Shown here: positions 17,241 through 25,818 of the stretch, piece by piece
Position numbering within the stretch: the first letter of the stretch is position 1
Layout: each line of letters opens with the position of its first letter
Assembly (NCBI GenBank): GCA_963784065.1
Contig: CAWAQA010000003.1
Location: 1,116,001-1,180,000 of the forward strand
Origin: CAWAQA01 sp963784065
GTDB taxonomy: Bacteria > Acidobacteriota > Vicinamibacteria > Vicinamibacterales > UBA2999
Direction of reading: 5' to 3'
DNA: 64,000 bases
Position numbers and translations under genes: made by a program
Notes under the pieces: model-generated
What the model was told of the DNA's origin: nothing
The model's input: only the letters and a program-made list of their open reading frames with translations
The model's database searches: none

Positions 17241-18017
17241 ATGAATGTCAGCATGCCACCACGGCTTGCGACTGCGCTTCTGCGGCGGCTCGCCCCCGGC
17301 GAGGAGGCGTTGAGTGGGGATCTTCACGAGGATTATGGCGCGGGCCGATCACAGGGTTGGTATTGGTGGCAGGTGGCTGGGGCAATTGCCTTGGCGGTAC
17401 GCCGGGATCTCCAACATCAGACGATCGCCGCTCTTGGTGCGATCGCCGTTGCGGTCTCGGTCTATTTTGCCCTGGCACTCTCTGGCGCCGAAATCATCAA
17501 CGATATCGACCGACACCTCACCCGGCATGTCCCACGCTGGACGTTGGACTCCTTTGTCTACCAGACGTGCGTGAGCATCTTGTGGACTCTGATGGTGTCT
17601 TGGGTGGTCGGTGTCCTGATCATGGCTCTCAATCGCAGTCATGGGACGGTCGCACTCATCGCGCTCATGTGGTACGTCACGCTCGTCGAGTATCCGACAG
17701 GGACGTTGCTGCCATGGCTCTCAACATCGGACGGGTTGCCCGTACGGATCGTGGTCACGCAGACGGCCCTGGCCGTGGTGAAGATCGCCGGCTTGATGGC
17801 GGGCTCTTTGGCGTTTCCGTCCCAGTCCGGCGGCCGCGGGAACGTTCGCGGCGCTCGAGCACGCACTGCAACGTGGATACGTCTCGCTGGCGGACTGAAC
17901 CGCCCTGACCGATCAGATCCAGTTCCTACTCGGCCACGTCTCCATGCAGACGACGGAGCGGTACCTTGGATGCAAGCAGAAGCCCCGGATCGCCGTGAAC
18001 GACCGGTTGGGAATTGA
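17241..18017 (+). CDS. Multi-pass membrane protein, probably truncated and with a foreign tail
   Basis: Starts at ATG 17241 after GAGAGGACAGACTC. The N-terminus PPRLATALLRRLAPGEEALSGDLHEDY followed by WYWWQVAGAIA is the prefix seen in Acidobacteria permease-associated proteins that usually accompany PadR regulators and MacB-like permeases. About four transmembrane segments follow up to residue 195 (for example TLMVSWVVGVLIMAL). After SLAFPSQSGG, near 17820, the sequence turns Arg/Pro-rich and loses membrane character, and an integrase fragment is legible in another frame. The last 60 residues are therefore probably a junction artefact. No PadR or permease gene is adjacent. Confidence 0.55.
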   Translation: MNVSMPPRLATALLRRLAPGEEALSGDLHEDYGAGRSQGWYWWQVAGAIALAVRRDLQHQTIAALGAIAVAVSVYFALALSGAEIINDIDRHLTRHVPRWTLDSFVYQTCVSILWTLMVSWVVGVLIMALNRSHGTVALIALMWYVTLVEYPTGTLLPWLSTSDGLPVRIVVTQTALAVVKIAGLMAGSLAFPSQSGGRGNVRGARARTATWIRLAGGLNRPDRSDPVPTRPRLHADDGAVPWMQAEAPDRRERPVGN

Positions 18018-18033
18018 ACCTGATGCCGCCTGA
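17911..18033 (+). pseudogene. C-terminal remnant of a tyrosine recombinase/integrase
   Basis: Read in its own frame this stretch gives DQIQFLLGHVSMQTTERYLG, then CKQKPRIAVNDRLGIEPDAA and a TGA stop. LLGHVS-x-TTERYLG is the conserved C-terminal box of phage-type integrases, with the catalytic His/Tyr neighbourhood. Only about 41 codons remain. The upstream sequence belongs to the membrane protein ORF. This is a scar of an integrated element or of a recombination that fused two loci. Confidence 0.75.
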
Positions 18034-18189
18034 CCGACGCCGCCGATCGTCACTGGGCGGGCCGGCGCCGGTCCGACAACTGGCAGCGTCTCAACAATCA
18101 GCCCTCCGAGAGAATCGGTAGTTCAGTGTGCACTTGTGAGCAGCCGACGGGAACATCGGCGAGATACGCTTGCTCAGAGGAGCATGACC

Positions 18190-18378
18190 ATGAGTGCAAG
18201 CCATCACCCCAACGACATACGTCTGCGTCAACATCGGGCGAAAAAGCGGGACAAGCTGCGCGGGCGGATTGCCGCCGCACCGGCGAGCGGACGGGCTGCG
18301 CTCGAAGCAAGGGTGCAGCGAACCTATTCACCATTCCACTCGATGATGAAAGAGAAGCCGCCTCCAGCGATGGTCTAG
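18190..18378 (+). CDS. Small basic protein, DUF6800-like
   Basis: The 62-residue product starts MSASHHPNDIRLRQHRAKK, with AGGAG seven bases upstream (ATG 18184 is the alternative). The central region KKRDKLRGRIAAAPASGRAA, then LEARVQRTYSPFH, is a short basic helix followed by a conserved-looking YSPFH. It resembles DUF6800 proteins found in planctomycete and acidobacterial genomes. Function unknown. It is isolated between the integrase scar and an apparently empty stretch. Confidence 0.5.
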   Translation: MSASHHPNDIRLRQHRAKKRDKLRGRIAAAPASGRAALEARVQRTYSPFHSMMKEKPPPAMV

Positions 18379-18823
18379 CCCCGTGAGTGCTCGGTAGAAT
18401 CATCGCTGAGCGGTCGCCAGGCGGCGCCATCGGCAGACCGACGCCGCAGAAATTGCGCATTCGCGTCAAGACCGTCGAGTCCTGACTGACGGCGTAGGGA
18501 CGACTGACGCCCGGCCGGAGCACTTGGTAACCACGACGCCGTTGAACGACGCACACCCCTGTGAGCGTCGACAGGACCTGCCGCACGTAGTCCTCGATCC
18601 GGCTCCATGTACCCAAGACCGATTGTCTGGTCGGGTAGTCGTCGGGATTGAGATTCGCGCCACGCGGAAGCCCCCCCGCAGCGGTCGAGCCATCCCCACT
18701 CTGCGCTCATGGCGGGAACGAGCGTGTTCCTTTGTGCGTTGGTGGTAGAGGTGAGGCGATCAGGGAGACTATAGGGCCTCATGCCGTCGATTGAATATCG
18801 GCATCGGACAGAAGGAGACGCAC
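18379..18823. other. Stretch without a recognisable gene
   Basis: About 445 bases. Open frames exist on both strands but none has a ribosome-binding site or a recognisable motif. The minus strand has a short plausible piece (TWSRIEDYVRQVLSTLTGV near 18570-18610) that I cannot assign. Just upstream of 18824 is the AAGGAG ribosome-binding site of the NHL lipoprotein gene. This may be more debris from the integrase region. Confidence 0.5.
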
Positions 18824-20341
18824 ATGCGAAGTGGGAGCAGCAGATGGATGGCGATGGTCGCGGCGGGCACGCTCCTGCTGATGGGCGTTGCGTGTTCCGC
18901 GCCGGAGCAACAGGCGGCCTCGGAGGATGACAGCGGCAATCCCGGGATGGAGGTGCTGTCTAAATCGCAAGCGTTCCAGCGGGTGCTCGATCGGACCCCG
19001 CCAAAGCCAGCACCAGGTGGGACAGCGCCGAGTTTCGTTCCCGATCCGGGATGGCCGAAACCCCTGCCCAACAACTGGATCATCGGCGAGGTTGGCGGTC
19101 TCACTGTCGATTCACACGACAACATCTGGGTCTACCATCGGCCGCGCTCCCTCAACTCGACCGACTCGGGCGCCCAGGGCGAAGCAGGTAAGGACGCCAA
19201 GGGCCAGCCGATCAGCGCCATCGGACATCCCCGGCGCTATGGTCAGCTGTCGGGCTGCTGCGTTCCGGCGCCGTCCGTGCTGCAGTTCGACAAGGCGGGC
19301 AATCTCCTGCAGGCGTGGGGCGGTCCCGGCGATCCCGGCTTTCTGGAGAAACGATGCCCGCCAACGGACGGATGCTACTGGCCAGGGCGGGAGCACGGCA
19401 TCTTCGTCGATCACAACGACTTCGTCTGGATTGCCGGCAACGGCGAAATCGACAGAGGGACGAACTCCGGCGAGTATCCATGGGCGGCGAACTTCGGCGG
19501 CGACGACTCCCAGATTCTGAAGTTCAAGTCGGATGGCAGCTTCGTCTTTGCCATCGGGACTCAGGGCATGAAGAAGCCGAACAGCAACGACACGAATGGC
19601 GGGATCAACGGCACGCCGCAGCCCTATCTGCCAGCGGACTTCACCGTGGATCCAAAGACCAACATCCTGTACGTCGCCGACGGCTATGGGAACCGGCGCG
19701 TGCTCCTGGTCGACGCCGCCACAGGCAAGTACATCGGTCATTTCGGCGCCTATGGGCAGAACCCGGTGATTGGCGAGAGTACAGACCCTGCTTATGGCGG
19801 CGCCTGGGCGGCCGACTTCAGGCGCGGCGAGCTGAAGCCGAAATTCTTCCGCAGCCCGCTGCACTGTGCGGAGCTGAGCGACGACGGATTCTTGTACCTG
19901 TGCGACCGCGGCAACAACCGCATCCAGGTCTTCAAGGCATCTGAAGTCGGGAAGCCCTGTCAGAACCCGAACGGCGAGGCGGGGAAGTGCGGGTTCGTCG
20001 GTGAGGTCCACGTGTCGCCCGAGACGGCAGGGGGAACGTCTGGCAGCCTGGCTTTCTCAGCCGATCCCGAACAGAGTTGCCTCTACGTCGCGGATCTCAC
20101 GAACTTCACCGTCTATGAAATCAACCGAAAGACGCTGCAGGAGATCGATCGGTTCGGCAGTGGTGGCCGGGGGCTCGGCCAGTTCCACTGGCCGCACAAG
20201 GTCAGCGTGGATTCAGAGGGCAACGTGTACGCCGGCGAAGTGGACGGCAGCGGGAATGTGCAGAAGTTCCTGCGTTACGGCGCGACCGCCTGCGGCGGCA
20301 CGGGTCACGCCGAGGTCGGCAAGCATCGCACGACCAGCTAG
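18824..20341 (+). CDS. NHL-repeat six-bladed beta-propeller lipoprotein
   Basis: The 505-residue product starts at ATG 18824 after AAGGAGACGCAC. The N-terminus ends in the lipobox GVAC, so the protein should be lipid-anchored. Repeated NHL-type strands follow: GGLTVDSHDNIWVYHRP, SVLQFDKAGNLLQAWGG, HGIFVDHNDFVWIAGNG, NILYVADGYGNRRVLLVD, HCAELSDDGFLYLCDRGNNR and HKVSVDSEGNVYAGEV. The family is similar to peptidyl-alpha-hydroxyglycine lyase propellers but is broad. Relatives in this window are at 38746 and 46734. Ligand or reaction unknown. Confidence 0.82.
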   Translation: MRSGSSRWMAMVAAGTLLLMGVACSAPEQQAASEDDSGNPGMEVLSKSQAFQRVLDRTPPKPAPGGTAPSFVPDPGWPKPLPNNWIIGEVGGLTVDSHDNIWVYHRPRSLNSTDSGAQGEAGKDAKGQPISAIGHPRRYGQLSGCCVPAPSVLQFDKAGNLLQAWGGPGDPGFLEKRCPPTDGCYWPGREHGIFVDHNDFVWIAGNGEIDRGTNSGEYPWAANFGGDDSQILKFKSDGSFVFAIGTQGMKKPNSNDTNGGINGTPQPYLPADFTVDPKTNILYVADGYGNRRVLLVDAATGKYIGHFGAYGQNPVIGESTDPAYGGAWAADFRRGELKPKFFRSPLHCAELSDDGFLYLCDRGNNRIQVFKASEVGKPCQNPNGEAGKCGFVGEVHVSPETAGGTSGSLAFSADPEQSCLYVADLTNFTVYEINRKTLQEIDRFGSGGRGLGQFHWPHKVSVDSEGNVYAGEVDGSGNVQKFLRYGATACGGTGHAEVGKHRTTS

Positions 20342-20376
20342 TGGCCTGTCTCTTCGGAATTACTACCGGCCGCGCC

Positions 20377-20449
20377 GTTGTCGCGGCCGTAGATCACACT
20401 CGGAGGCCTGTTGTGGGTAGGTGCTCAATCAGTCTGGACAGTCCACTAG
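20377..20449. repeat. Diverged 73-bp repeat, copy B
   Basis: Partner of the copy at 14743-14817: GTTGTCGCG, GGAGGCCTG, CAATC and GTCCACTAG in the same order. It lies just after the NHL lipoprotein gene. Confidence 0.45.
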
Positions 20450-20498
20450 TCCCCTGGAAGCGTGGTTCGTTGCCTCAGTCCCGGAGCGCGGCGCCCGG

Positions 20499-20645
20499 AT
20501 GGCAAGGCGCGACGACCGAGCATATTCGGCATATGTGAGGGAGGAGCCACGCAGCCAGCCGGGATGCCCCGCCCGGGAATTAGGTGACGAACTGCGTTTT
20601 CCAGGGGACGAGCCTTCTCCTGACGAAGGGTTGACTGGAGGATAG
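20499..20645 (+). CDS. Possible very small protein, unknown function
   Basis: The 48-codon frame starts MARRDDRAYSAYVREEPRSQ and ends PSPDEGLTGG, directly at a strong hairpin. The composition (charged, with GCPARELGDELRFPGDEPS) looks more protein-like than the surrounding frames, and the stop abuts a terminator. There is no good ribosome-binding site at normal spacing. I do not recognise it. It could be non-coding. Confidence 0.35.
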   Translation: MARRDDRAYSAYVREEPRSQPGCPARELGDELRFPGDEPSPDEGLTGG

Positions 20646-20670
20646 ACGGCCTGGCATTCGCCGGGCCGTC
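20645..20670. terminator. Probable transcription terminator hairpin
   Basis: GACGGCC (20645-20651) pairs with GGCCGTC (20664-20670), and the inner TGGC/GCCG extends the stem to 11 bp around an ATTC loop. TTCG follows. It lies between the NHL lipoprotein (+) and the convergent binding-protein gene (-). Confidence 0.65.
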
Positions 20671-20724
20671 TTCGAGGTCTCATCAAGTCTCACCGGGCCG
20701 TGGCAAATCTCGCGAACGCCGGTC

Positions 20725-21483
20725 TTATCGCTTGGCCGGCTCCACGTGGGTCTTACGGAGCAGCGGCGCGGCCTCCGGCGAAATCATGAACTTGATCAGC
20801 GCGCGCGCGGCGTCCTGCTCCTTGGAGCCCGTCAACACAGCGACGCTCGACAGGCACGGCTTGTTCAGAGAGCCAGGCAGAGGCCCGACATAATCGGTTC
20901 CAGGTACGCCGACCATGATGTTGGTCTGCTGAATGCCGATCTCGAAGTCGCCGCGCGCCAGATAGTCGGTGACGGGACCGCCGGTGGTGAACGTCGTCTT
21001 CGCCTTCAACTGCTCGGTGAGGCCGAGTTGCGCAATCCCCTCGCCGATGTTCGTGCCGCTGCAGCCGCGCGAATAGCCGATCGACTTCGCCGCGAGCAAC
21101 GTCGCCTTGTAGGCTTCCACGGTGCTGATGTCGGGTTTCGGCGCGCCGGCCCGCACCGAAAGGCCGAGACCGGCGAGCACGAACGGCGTCACGGTGCTGG
21201 CCACGACCTTGCCGTTCTTGACGTAACCCTCCATCACGTCGGGATTGCCGGTGATCAGGTCTGCCCGGCCGCTGCTGAGTCTCTGCTCCAGGGCGGCGCC
21301 CTCTTCCTGGATGACGGTCACCTTGTGCCCGCTCGCACGCTCGAACGCGGCGGCGAGCTCGCGCACTCCCGGCGTCGCGCCCTGGTTGGTCAGGATGATG
21401 AGCTCGGCCGCAAGGACCGCTCCCTGCGATCCCAGAACTACTCCGACAATGCACGCCGCGGCGAATTTCGCGCACGCTCTCAT
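20725..21483 (-). CDS. ModA-like extracellular substrate-binding protein, copy 2
   Basis: The 252-residue product starts at ATG 21483 after GGGAGGAAGCG. The signal peptide runs MRACAKFAAACIVGVVLGSQ and ends near LAAE. The mature part has LIILTNQGATPGVRELAAAFE, SGHKVTVIQEEG, GLGLSVRAGAPKPDI, AKSIGYSRGCSGTNIGEGIA and GTDYVGPLPGSLNKP. It shares the APKPDI and AKSIGYS blocks with copy 1 at 13859-14623. Copy 1's GPSG loop is GCSG here, suggesting a changed ligand. No transporter subunits are adjacent. Confidence 0.82.
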   Translation of the reverse strand: MRACAKFAAACIVGVVLGSQGAVLAAELIILTNQGATPGVRELAAAFERASGHKVTVIQEEGAALEQRLSSGRADLITGNPDVMEGYVKNGKVVASTVTPFVLAGLGLSVRAGAPKPDISTVEAYKATLLAAKSIGYSRGCSGTNIGEGIAQLGLTEQLKAKTTFTTGGPVTDYLARGDFEIGIQQTNIMVGVPGTDYVGPLPGSLNKPCLSSVAVLTGSKEQDAARALIKFMISPEAAPLLRKTHVEPAKR

Positions 21484-21629
21484 CGCTTCCTCCCGTCGTA
21501 TTTCTGCTGCAGCACGGATCGAACGCTCTGCTGCCGCCGGCGAAAGCTTATACCGCCTCGCTGCCGCAGGCCAGTCTGTAGAGCGGGGGCGGGCGGGAAT
21601 CGAATCGGCCTCTAAGCGACACCATCGCA

Positions 21630-21707
21630 CGGGCCACAGAGGCACGGAGCACAGAGAACTTCTCGAATCCTGTGCCTCTTGTCTCTGTGGTTTTGTCTTG
21701 CAGGCGT
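21630..21707. repeat. CCACAGAG-type inverted-repeat element
   Basis: The left arm GGGCCACAGAGGCACGGAGC and the right arm GTGCCTCTTGTCTCTGTGG can pair imperfectly around about 35 bases. It is the same class as the elements near 38373-38660, 42144-42163 and 47871-47949. It lies between two minus-strand genes. Confidence 0.6.
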
Positions 21708-21717
21708 CCCATCCCTC

Positions 21718-22245
21718 CTAGTCATCGTTGTCGAAATTCGGGATACCGGCCGCGAACCAGTTCTGGTTGCCGGCGCTGCGGATCAGGAGAACGGGGGCGG
21801 GACATGCGACCGGAACCGGGCTCAGCTCATCGTCGATGCGGAAGTCGCCGTTCGGTTCGAGCGGCACGCCGGCGAGCGTGGTGCTGTGCAGCGTAAACGG
21901 AGCCGCGGCCCCGCAGATGAGGGTCGCAAAGACCCGCGCGTTCCCGTTCAGACCGATGTTGTTCCCGCCGCCGAGGAGAAGGCCGCGTCCTCTCACCCTG
22001 ATGCGTCCATCGACGCGGACGGTGGCTTTCAGTTCGGCCATGACCCAGATCTGTCCCGCGGGATTGACGCCGCGGACGATGTTGCGGCTGACGTTCGCAA
22101 AGGTGCCGTCAGCATTGACCCCGACGTTCGACACGGGAATCACGCCGATCGCCCCGTCGAACCTGACGAGGGTCTCTCCGTCCGACGCGTGAAGCGAAGG
22201 GGCGAACGCAGCGAGCAACAACAGAAGGCATGCCTTTTTCCTCAT
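21718..22245 (-). CDS. Uncharacterised secreted protein
   Basis: The 175-residue product begins MRKKACLLLLLAAFAPSLHA, a clear signal peptide. The mature part has RFDGAIGVIPVSNV, FANVSRNIVRGVNPAGQIWV and LKATVRVDGRIRVRGRGLLL, then an ICGAAAPFTLHSTTLAGVPL segment with two likely disulfide cysteines (Cys in LICGA and VACPA). It is beta-rich and resembles small exported acidobacterial proteins with a VRGVxPxGxPWxI motif. Function unknown. There are about 210 non-coding bases between it and the next gene. Confidence 0.68.
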   Translation of the reverse strand: MRKKACLLLLLAAFAPSLHASDGETLVRFDGAIGVIPVSNVGVNADGTFANVSRNIVRGVNPAGQIWVMAELKATVRVDGRIRVRGRGLLLGGGNNIGLNGNARVFATLICGAAAPFTLHSTTLAGVPLEPNGDFRIDDELSPVPVACPAPVLLIRSAGNQNWFAAGIPNFDNDD

Positions 22246-22457
22246 CGCGATTTACTCCTCATGTACAAAGCAGGCGACCGACAGGAACGCCGGGCTGTCT
22301 GCCCGCGTGCCGGCCGTTTCGCGCAGTGTGCAAGCCGCAGACCGCGATGGAGTGCTCGGCCACGGCAATCGACCTTCCTGTGATTCAGGCGGCGATGCGA
22401 CACCGCTGGCACAGCGAACGGCTTGCGGACTCCCTGGCGGTCCTGGTTGCCGCTCAC

Positions 22458-23183
22458 TTACGTGCGGCGTAAACATCTCCGGTTCTTGGAAAGGCGTGTC
22501 GTGCGGCGCGCGCGTGCGGGTGTCCGTGCGGCGACTACCTGGTCAGCGTATCGCTTCGCCGCGGCGAGGTCTCTTCGTAGTTCCTCCGCCGTGCGACGGG
22601 GGCCATAGCCTGGCGTATCGCGCTGGATGCGCCACCCTTCTTTCAGCGGCCCGGCGTCGACCGTGTCGAAGCCAAACTGATCGAGGAGGTCGGTCACCGT
22701 GGCTTTGGCGTCACGGTCATCACCGGCGATGACCAGCGCCCGCCGCTTCTCCGTTCCTGCGGGCCGTCCGTCGGTGGTGAGCTGCGCGGCGTAGATATGG
22801 TTGAACGCTTTGACGACGTTCGACTTCGGCAGGTGCGCCTGCAGGAGCTCGGACGTGGTCGTCGACTCGTCGTCGAGCTCAGGAATGTGGCCGTCTCGTT
22901 GCGGGTAGTAGTTGTTGGTGTCGATGACGGTCTTGCCTTTCACAGGCTCAACCGGCACGTCCCGGTAGTTCTTCAGCGGCACGGTGACGACCACGATGTC
23001 CCCGGCCCTTGCCGCATCCGCGGCGGTCGCCGCGCGTGCGTTTGGTCCGAGCTCGGCGACGAGTGTGGCCAGGGTCTCCGGTCCGCGCGAGTTGCTGATC
23101 ACCACCTTGTGGCCGCGGGCGACGGCAAGCCGCGCAATCTGGCTTCCGATGTGCCCGGCACCGATAAGTCCGATCGTCATCAT
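22458..23183 (-). CDS. NAD(P)-binding reductase, NADPH:F420 oxidoreductase-like
   Basis: The 241-residue product starts MMTIGLIGAGHIGSQIARLA, a Rossmann GxGxxG. VVISNSRGPETL supplies the NADP-binding region. VVVTVPLKNY, GKTVIDTNNYYPQRDG, SNVVKAFNHIYA and RALVIAGDDRDAK follow in the order of the F420-dependent NADP reductase family (COG2085). The C-terminus is Arg-rich and may be extended. It has no obvious ribosome-binding site, and a TATACT-like element lies about 15 bases upstream, so a leaderless start is possible. The substrate could be F420 or another hydride carrier. Confidence 0.8.
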   Translation of the reverse strand: MMTIGLIGAGHIGSQIARLAVARGHKVVISNSRGPETLATLVAELGPNARAATAADAARAGDIVVVTVPLKNYRDVPVEPVKGKTVIDTNNYYPQRDGHIPELDDESTTTSELLQAHLPKSNVVKAFNHIYAAQLTTDGRPAGTEKRRALVIAGDDRDAKATVTDLLDQFGFDTVDAGPLKEGWRIQRDTPGYGPRRTAEELRRDLAAAKRYADQVVAARTPARARRTTRLSKNRRCLRRT

Positions 23184-23283
23184 GACAACGAATATAGTAT
23201 GCTTGGATCTGAAATTCGCGGTACGCGTGAGCGAGCGCTCGGCTTCGAGCCGAAGCCAGACGGCTGGGTTCGTCGCGCCTGAC

Positions 23284-25818
23284 CTACACGCCCGTCGCCG
23301 CCGAGACGCCCACCATCCCGGCTGGCGTCGAATCGAGCACTTCCCGCACCCGCTGCACCAGCGTCGTCGGCGTAAACGGCTTGTGGATGAACGCGATGTC
23401 GCGCACGGCGACACCGTGCGCGAGCAGCGTGTCGTCGGTGTATCCGGACATGAACAGCACCTTGCCGTTGGGATGCCGCTCGACCAGCCACTCCGCCAGG
23501 TCGCGGCCGTTCATGAGCGGCATGATCACGTCGGTGACGATCAGGTCGATGCGCGGCATCTCCGAGGCCGCACGGATCGCCTCCTCTGGAGACGCGGCCG
23601 CGCGCACGGTGTAGCCCGCGCCCTCGAGCGCCAGCGTCGCCAGGGCGCGCACGCCCTGCTCGTCCTCGACGAGCAGCACCGTTTCGGCCGCCCGCGCGCG
23701 CGGCGCTGGTGGACGCGGCGGTCGCGGCAGCCACGTGTTCCGCCGCATCCACGGCCGGGAGAACGATCCGGAACGTCGTGCCCTGGCCGACGGTGCTGTC
23801 GATCGCGATCGCGCCGCCGCTCTGCGTGACGATGCCGTAGACGGTGGACAGCCCGAGGCCGGTGCCCTTGCCCGGCTCCTTGGTGGTGAAGAACGGCTCG
23901 AAGACGCGCGCCTGCGTCGCGGCGTCGATGCCGCAGCCGGTGTCGGTCACAATCAGCGCGATCGCCTCGCCCGGCGGGAGGTCGTAGCGGGTTGCCGGGC
24001 GCCAGGTCGAGGTTTCGCGTCTCCAGCGTCAGGCGGCCGCCCGACCTTCATCGCGTCGCGGGCGTTCACCGCGAGGTTGACGATGACCTGTTCGAGCTGG
24101 CCGGCGTCCGCGCGTACCCTGCGCAGCTCCGGCGCCAGCGCGATCACGAGGTCGATGTGCTCGCCAATCAGGCGGCGCAGCATCTTGTCCACGTTCACGA
24201 GCACGCTGTTCAGATCGAGGACGGCCGGCTGCAACATCTGGCGGCGGCTGAACGCGAGCAGCTGGCGCGTCAGACCCGCGGCGGCCTCTCCGGCGCGCGA
24301 GATCTGGTCCACGTGGCTGCTCAGCTTCTGGTCGTGCCGCACCTTCGCAGCGACCACCTCGGAGTAGCCGAGAATCGCCGTCAGCAGGTTGTTGAAGTCA
24401 TGGGCGATGCCGCCGGCGAGCTGTCCGACCGCGTCCATCTTGTTGGCGTGGCGCAGCTGCGCTTCGCTCTTCTTCAGGGCCTCTTCCGCCTGCTTCTGCT
24501 CCGTCAGATCGCGCACGAAGCAGGTAAACAGCGGCGAGCCGTCGGTGGAGATGCGCGCGAACGCGAACTCGGCGGGAAACGCGGTGCCGTCGCCCCGCTG
24601 CGCGCTCCCTTCGATCCGTCGTCCACCGATCGCGCTGTCGCCGGTGGCAATGTAGCGGACCAGCTGACGACCGTACTCTTCCCGCAACCCGGGAGGAACG
24701 ATGAGGGACACGAGATCGAGGCCGAGCGCGCGCGTGCGCGTGCACTGGAACGTCTGCTCCGCGGCCGGATTGAACTCGACGATCTTTCCGCGGCGGTCGA
24801 ACGTGATGATGCAGTCGAGGGCGGCGCCGACAATGGCGGCGTTGCGCGCCTCGCTTTCCATCAGCGCCTGCTCGGCCCGGCGGTGGTCGGTCACGTCGCG
24901 GACGGCGCCGCACAACGTCTCGCGCCCGCCCGAAAGCGCGCTGAGGGTGAGGCGCACGTCGATGACCGTGCCGTCCTTCCGCCGATATCGCCGCTCGAGG
25001 TCTATCGGCACCTTGTGGTCGGCGATGGCGCGGATGGCACGGTCGATCTCGGCGGGCGGATCGACGTCGAAGTCGTAGATCGTGAGGCCGGTGACTTCGT
25101 CGGCGTCGTAGCCGAGCAGGCCGTGGAACGCGGCATTGGACTCGAGCAGGCGTTTCGATCCCGCCTCGGCGAGGAAGATGCCTTCGGCGCGCTCGACGAT
25201 CCCGCGGTAGCGCTCCTCGCTGCTGTGCAGCGCGGCCGTGCGCTCCGCGATGCTCCACATTTCGCGGCGGCTGCGCAGGCACGATCCGATGAGGAAGACG
25301 TCCTCGAAGAGCACCCAGCCGGCGTGCTCGAGCCAGCGCCATTGGCTCGCGGTCACCACGCCGAACACCGATTGCGGCCAGTACACGCCGCGGATGAAGT
25401 GATCGGCGGCCACGACCACGGTGGCCGGGATCAACACCCGCCAGTCGCGATAGAACGACAGGAAGACGAGCGATGCGAACACGTGGAAGTGCGTCTCGAT
25501 GCGGCCGCCGGTGAAGTGAATCAGCAGGCTCGACATCAGCATCTGCGTCGTGGCGATCACGAAGCGCGTATGCGTGCGCCCGGGCTGCGTCAGCGCCAGC
25601 GCCACCGGCAGCAGCGTGATCAGGCCGCCGAGATAGATGGCGGTCGAGACGTGCAGGTGCACCTGGCTCGTCATCCCTGCCCAGGCGCGCGGCGAGATCC
25701 AGTAGGCGGCGGCCACGCCGGCCAGCCACTGCACCACCATCAGCCCCGCGAAGAGGCGGTCGGTGTGCTCGTGAATGCTGCGGGCGTGTTTCTGATAGAG
25801 CTCTTCGGCGAGAGTCAC
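23284..25818 (-). CDS. Hybrid sensor histidine kinase with PAS domains and receiver, three frameshifts
   Basis: Start ATG 25818 overlaps the RedB-like stop as ATGA. The N-terminal 185 residues hold about six membrane helices (LIHFTGGRIETHFHVFASLV within). Two PAS domains (about 200-320 and 333-450) precede the H-box HANKMDAVGQLAGGIAHDFN. The ATPase domain (NLAVNARDAM, then TDTGCGID and GKGTGLGLSTVYG) and a receiver domain (VLLVEDEQGV, IDLIVTDVIMP, KPFTPTTL) follow. Frames break near 24035 (extra G), 24000 (extra C) and 23710. All domains are intact otherwise, so I read this as one gene with sequence errors. It would sense a membrane or periplasmic signal, perhaps relayed by the RedB-like partner. 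Confidence 0.82.

Noticed and set aside
17130..17327. Short minus-strand frame around 17.2 kb
   Set aside because: It overlaps the start and ribosome-binding site of the plus-strand membrane gene and has no recognisable motif.
18098..18782. Overlapping minus-strand frames in the gap before the NHL lipoprotein
   Set aside because: No ribosome-binding site, and no family recognised in any frame. A short helix-like piece (RIEDYVRQVL) is too little to call a gene.
19112..20011. Open frame antisense to the NHL lipoprotein
   Set aside because: The plus strand has a lipobox signal and six propeller repeats with a good ribosome-binding site; the minus frame has none.
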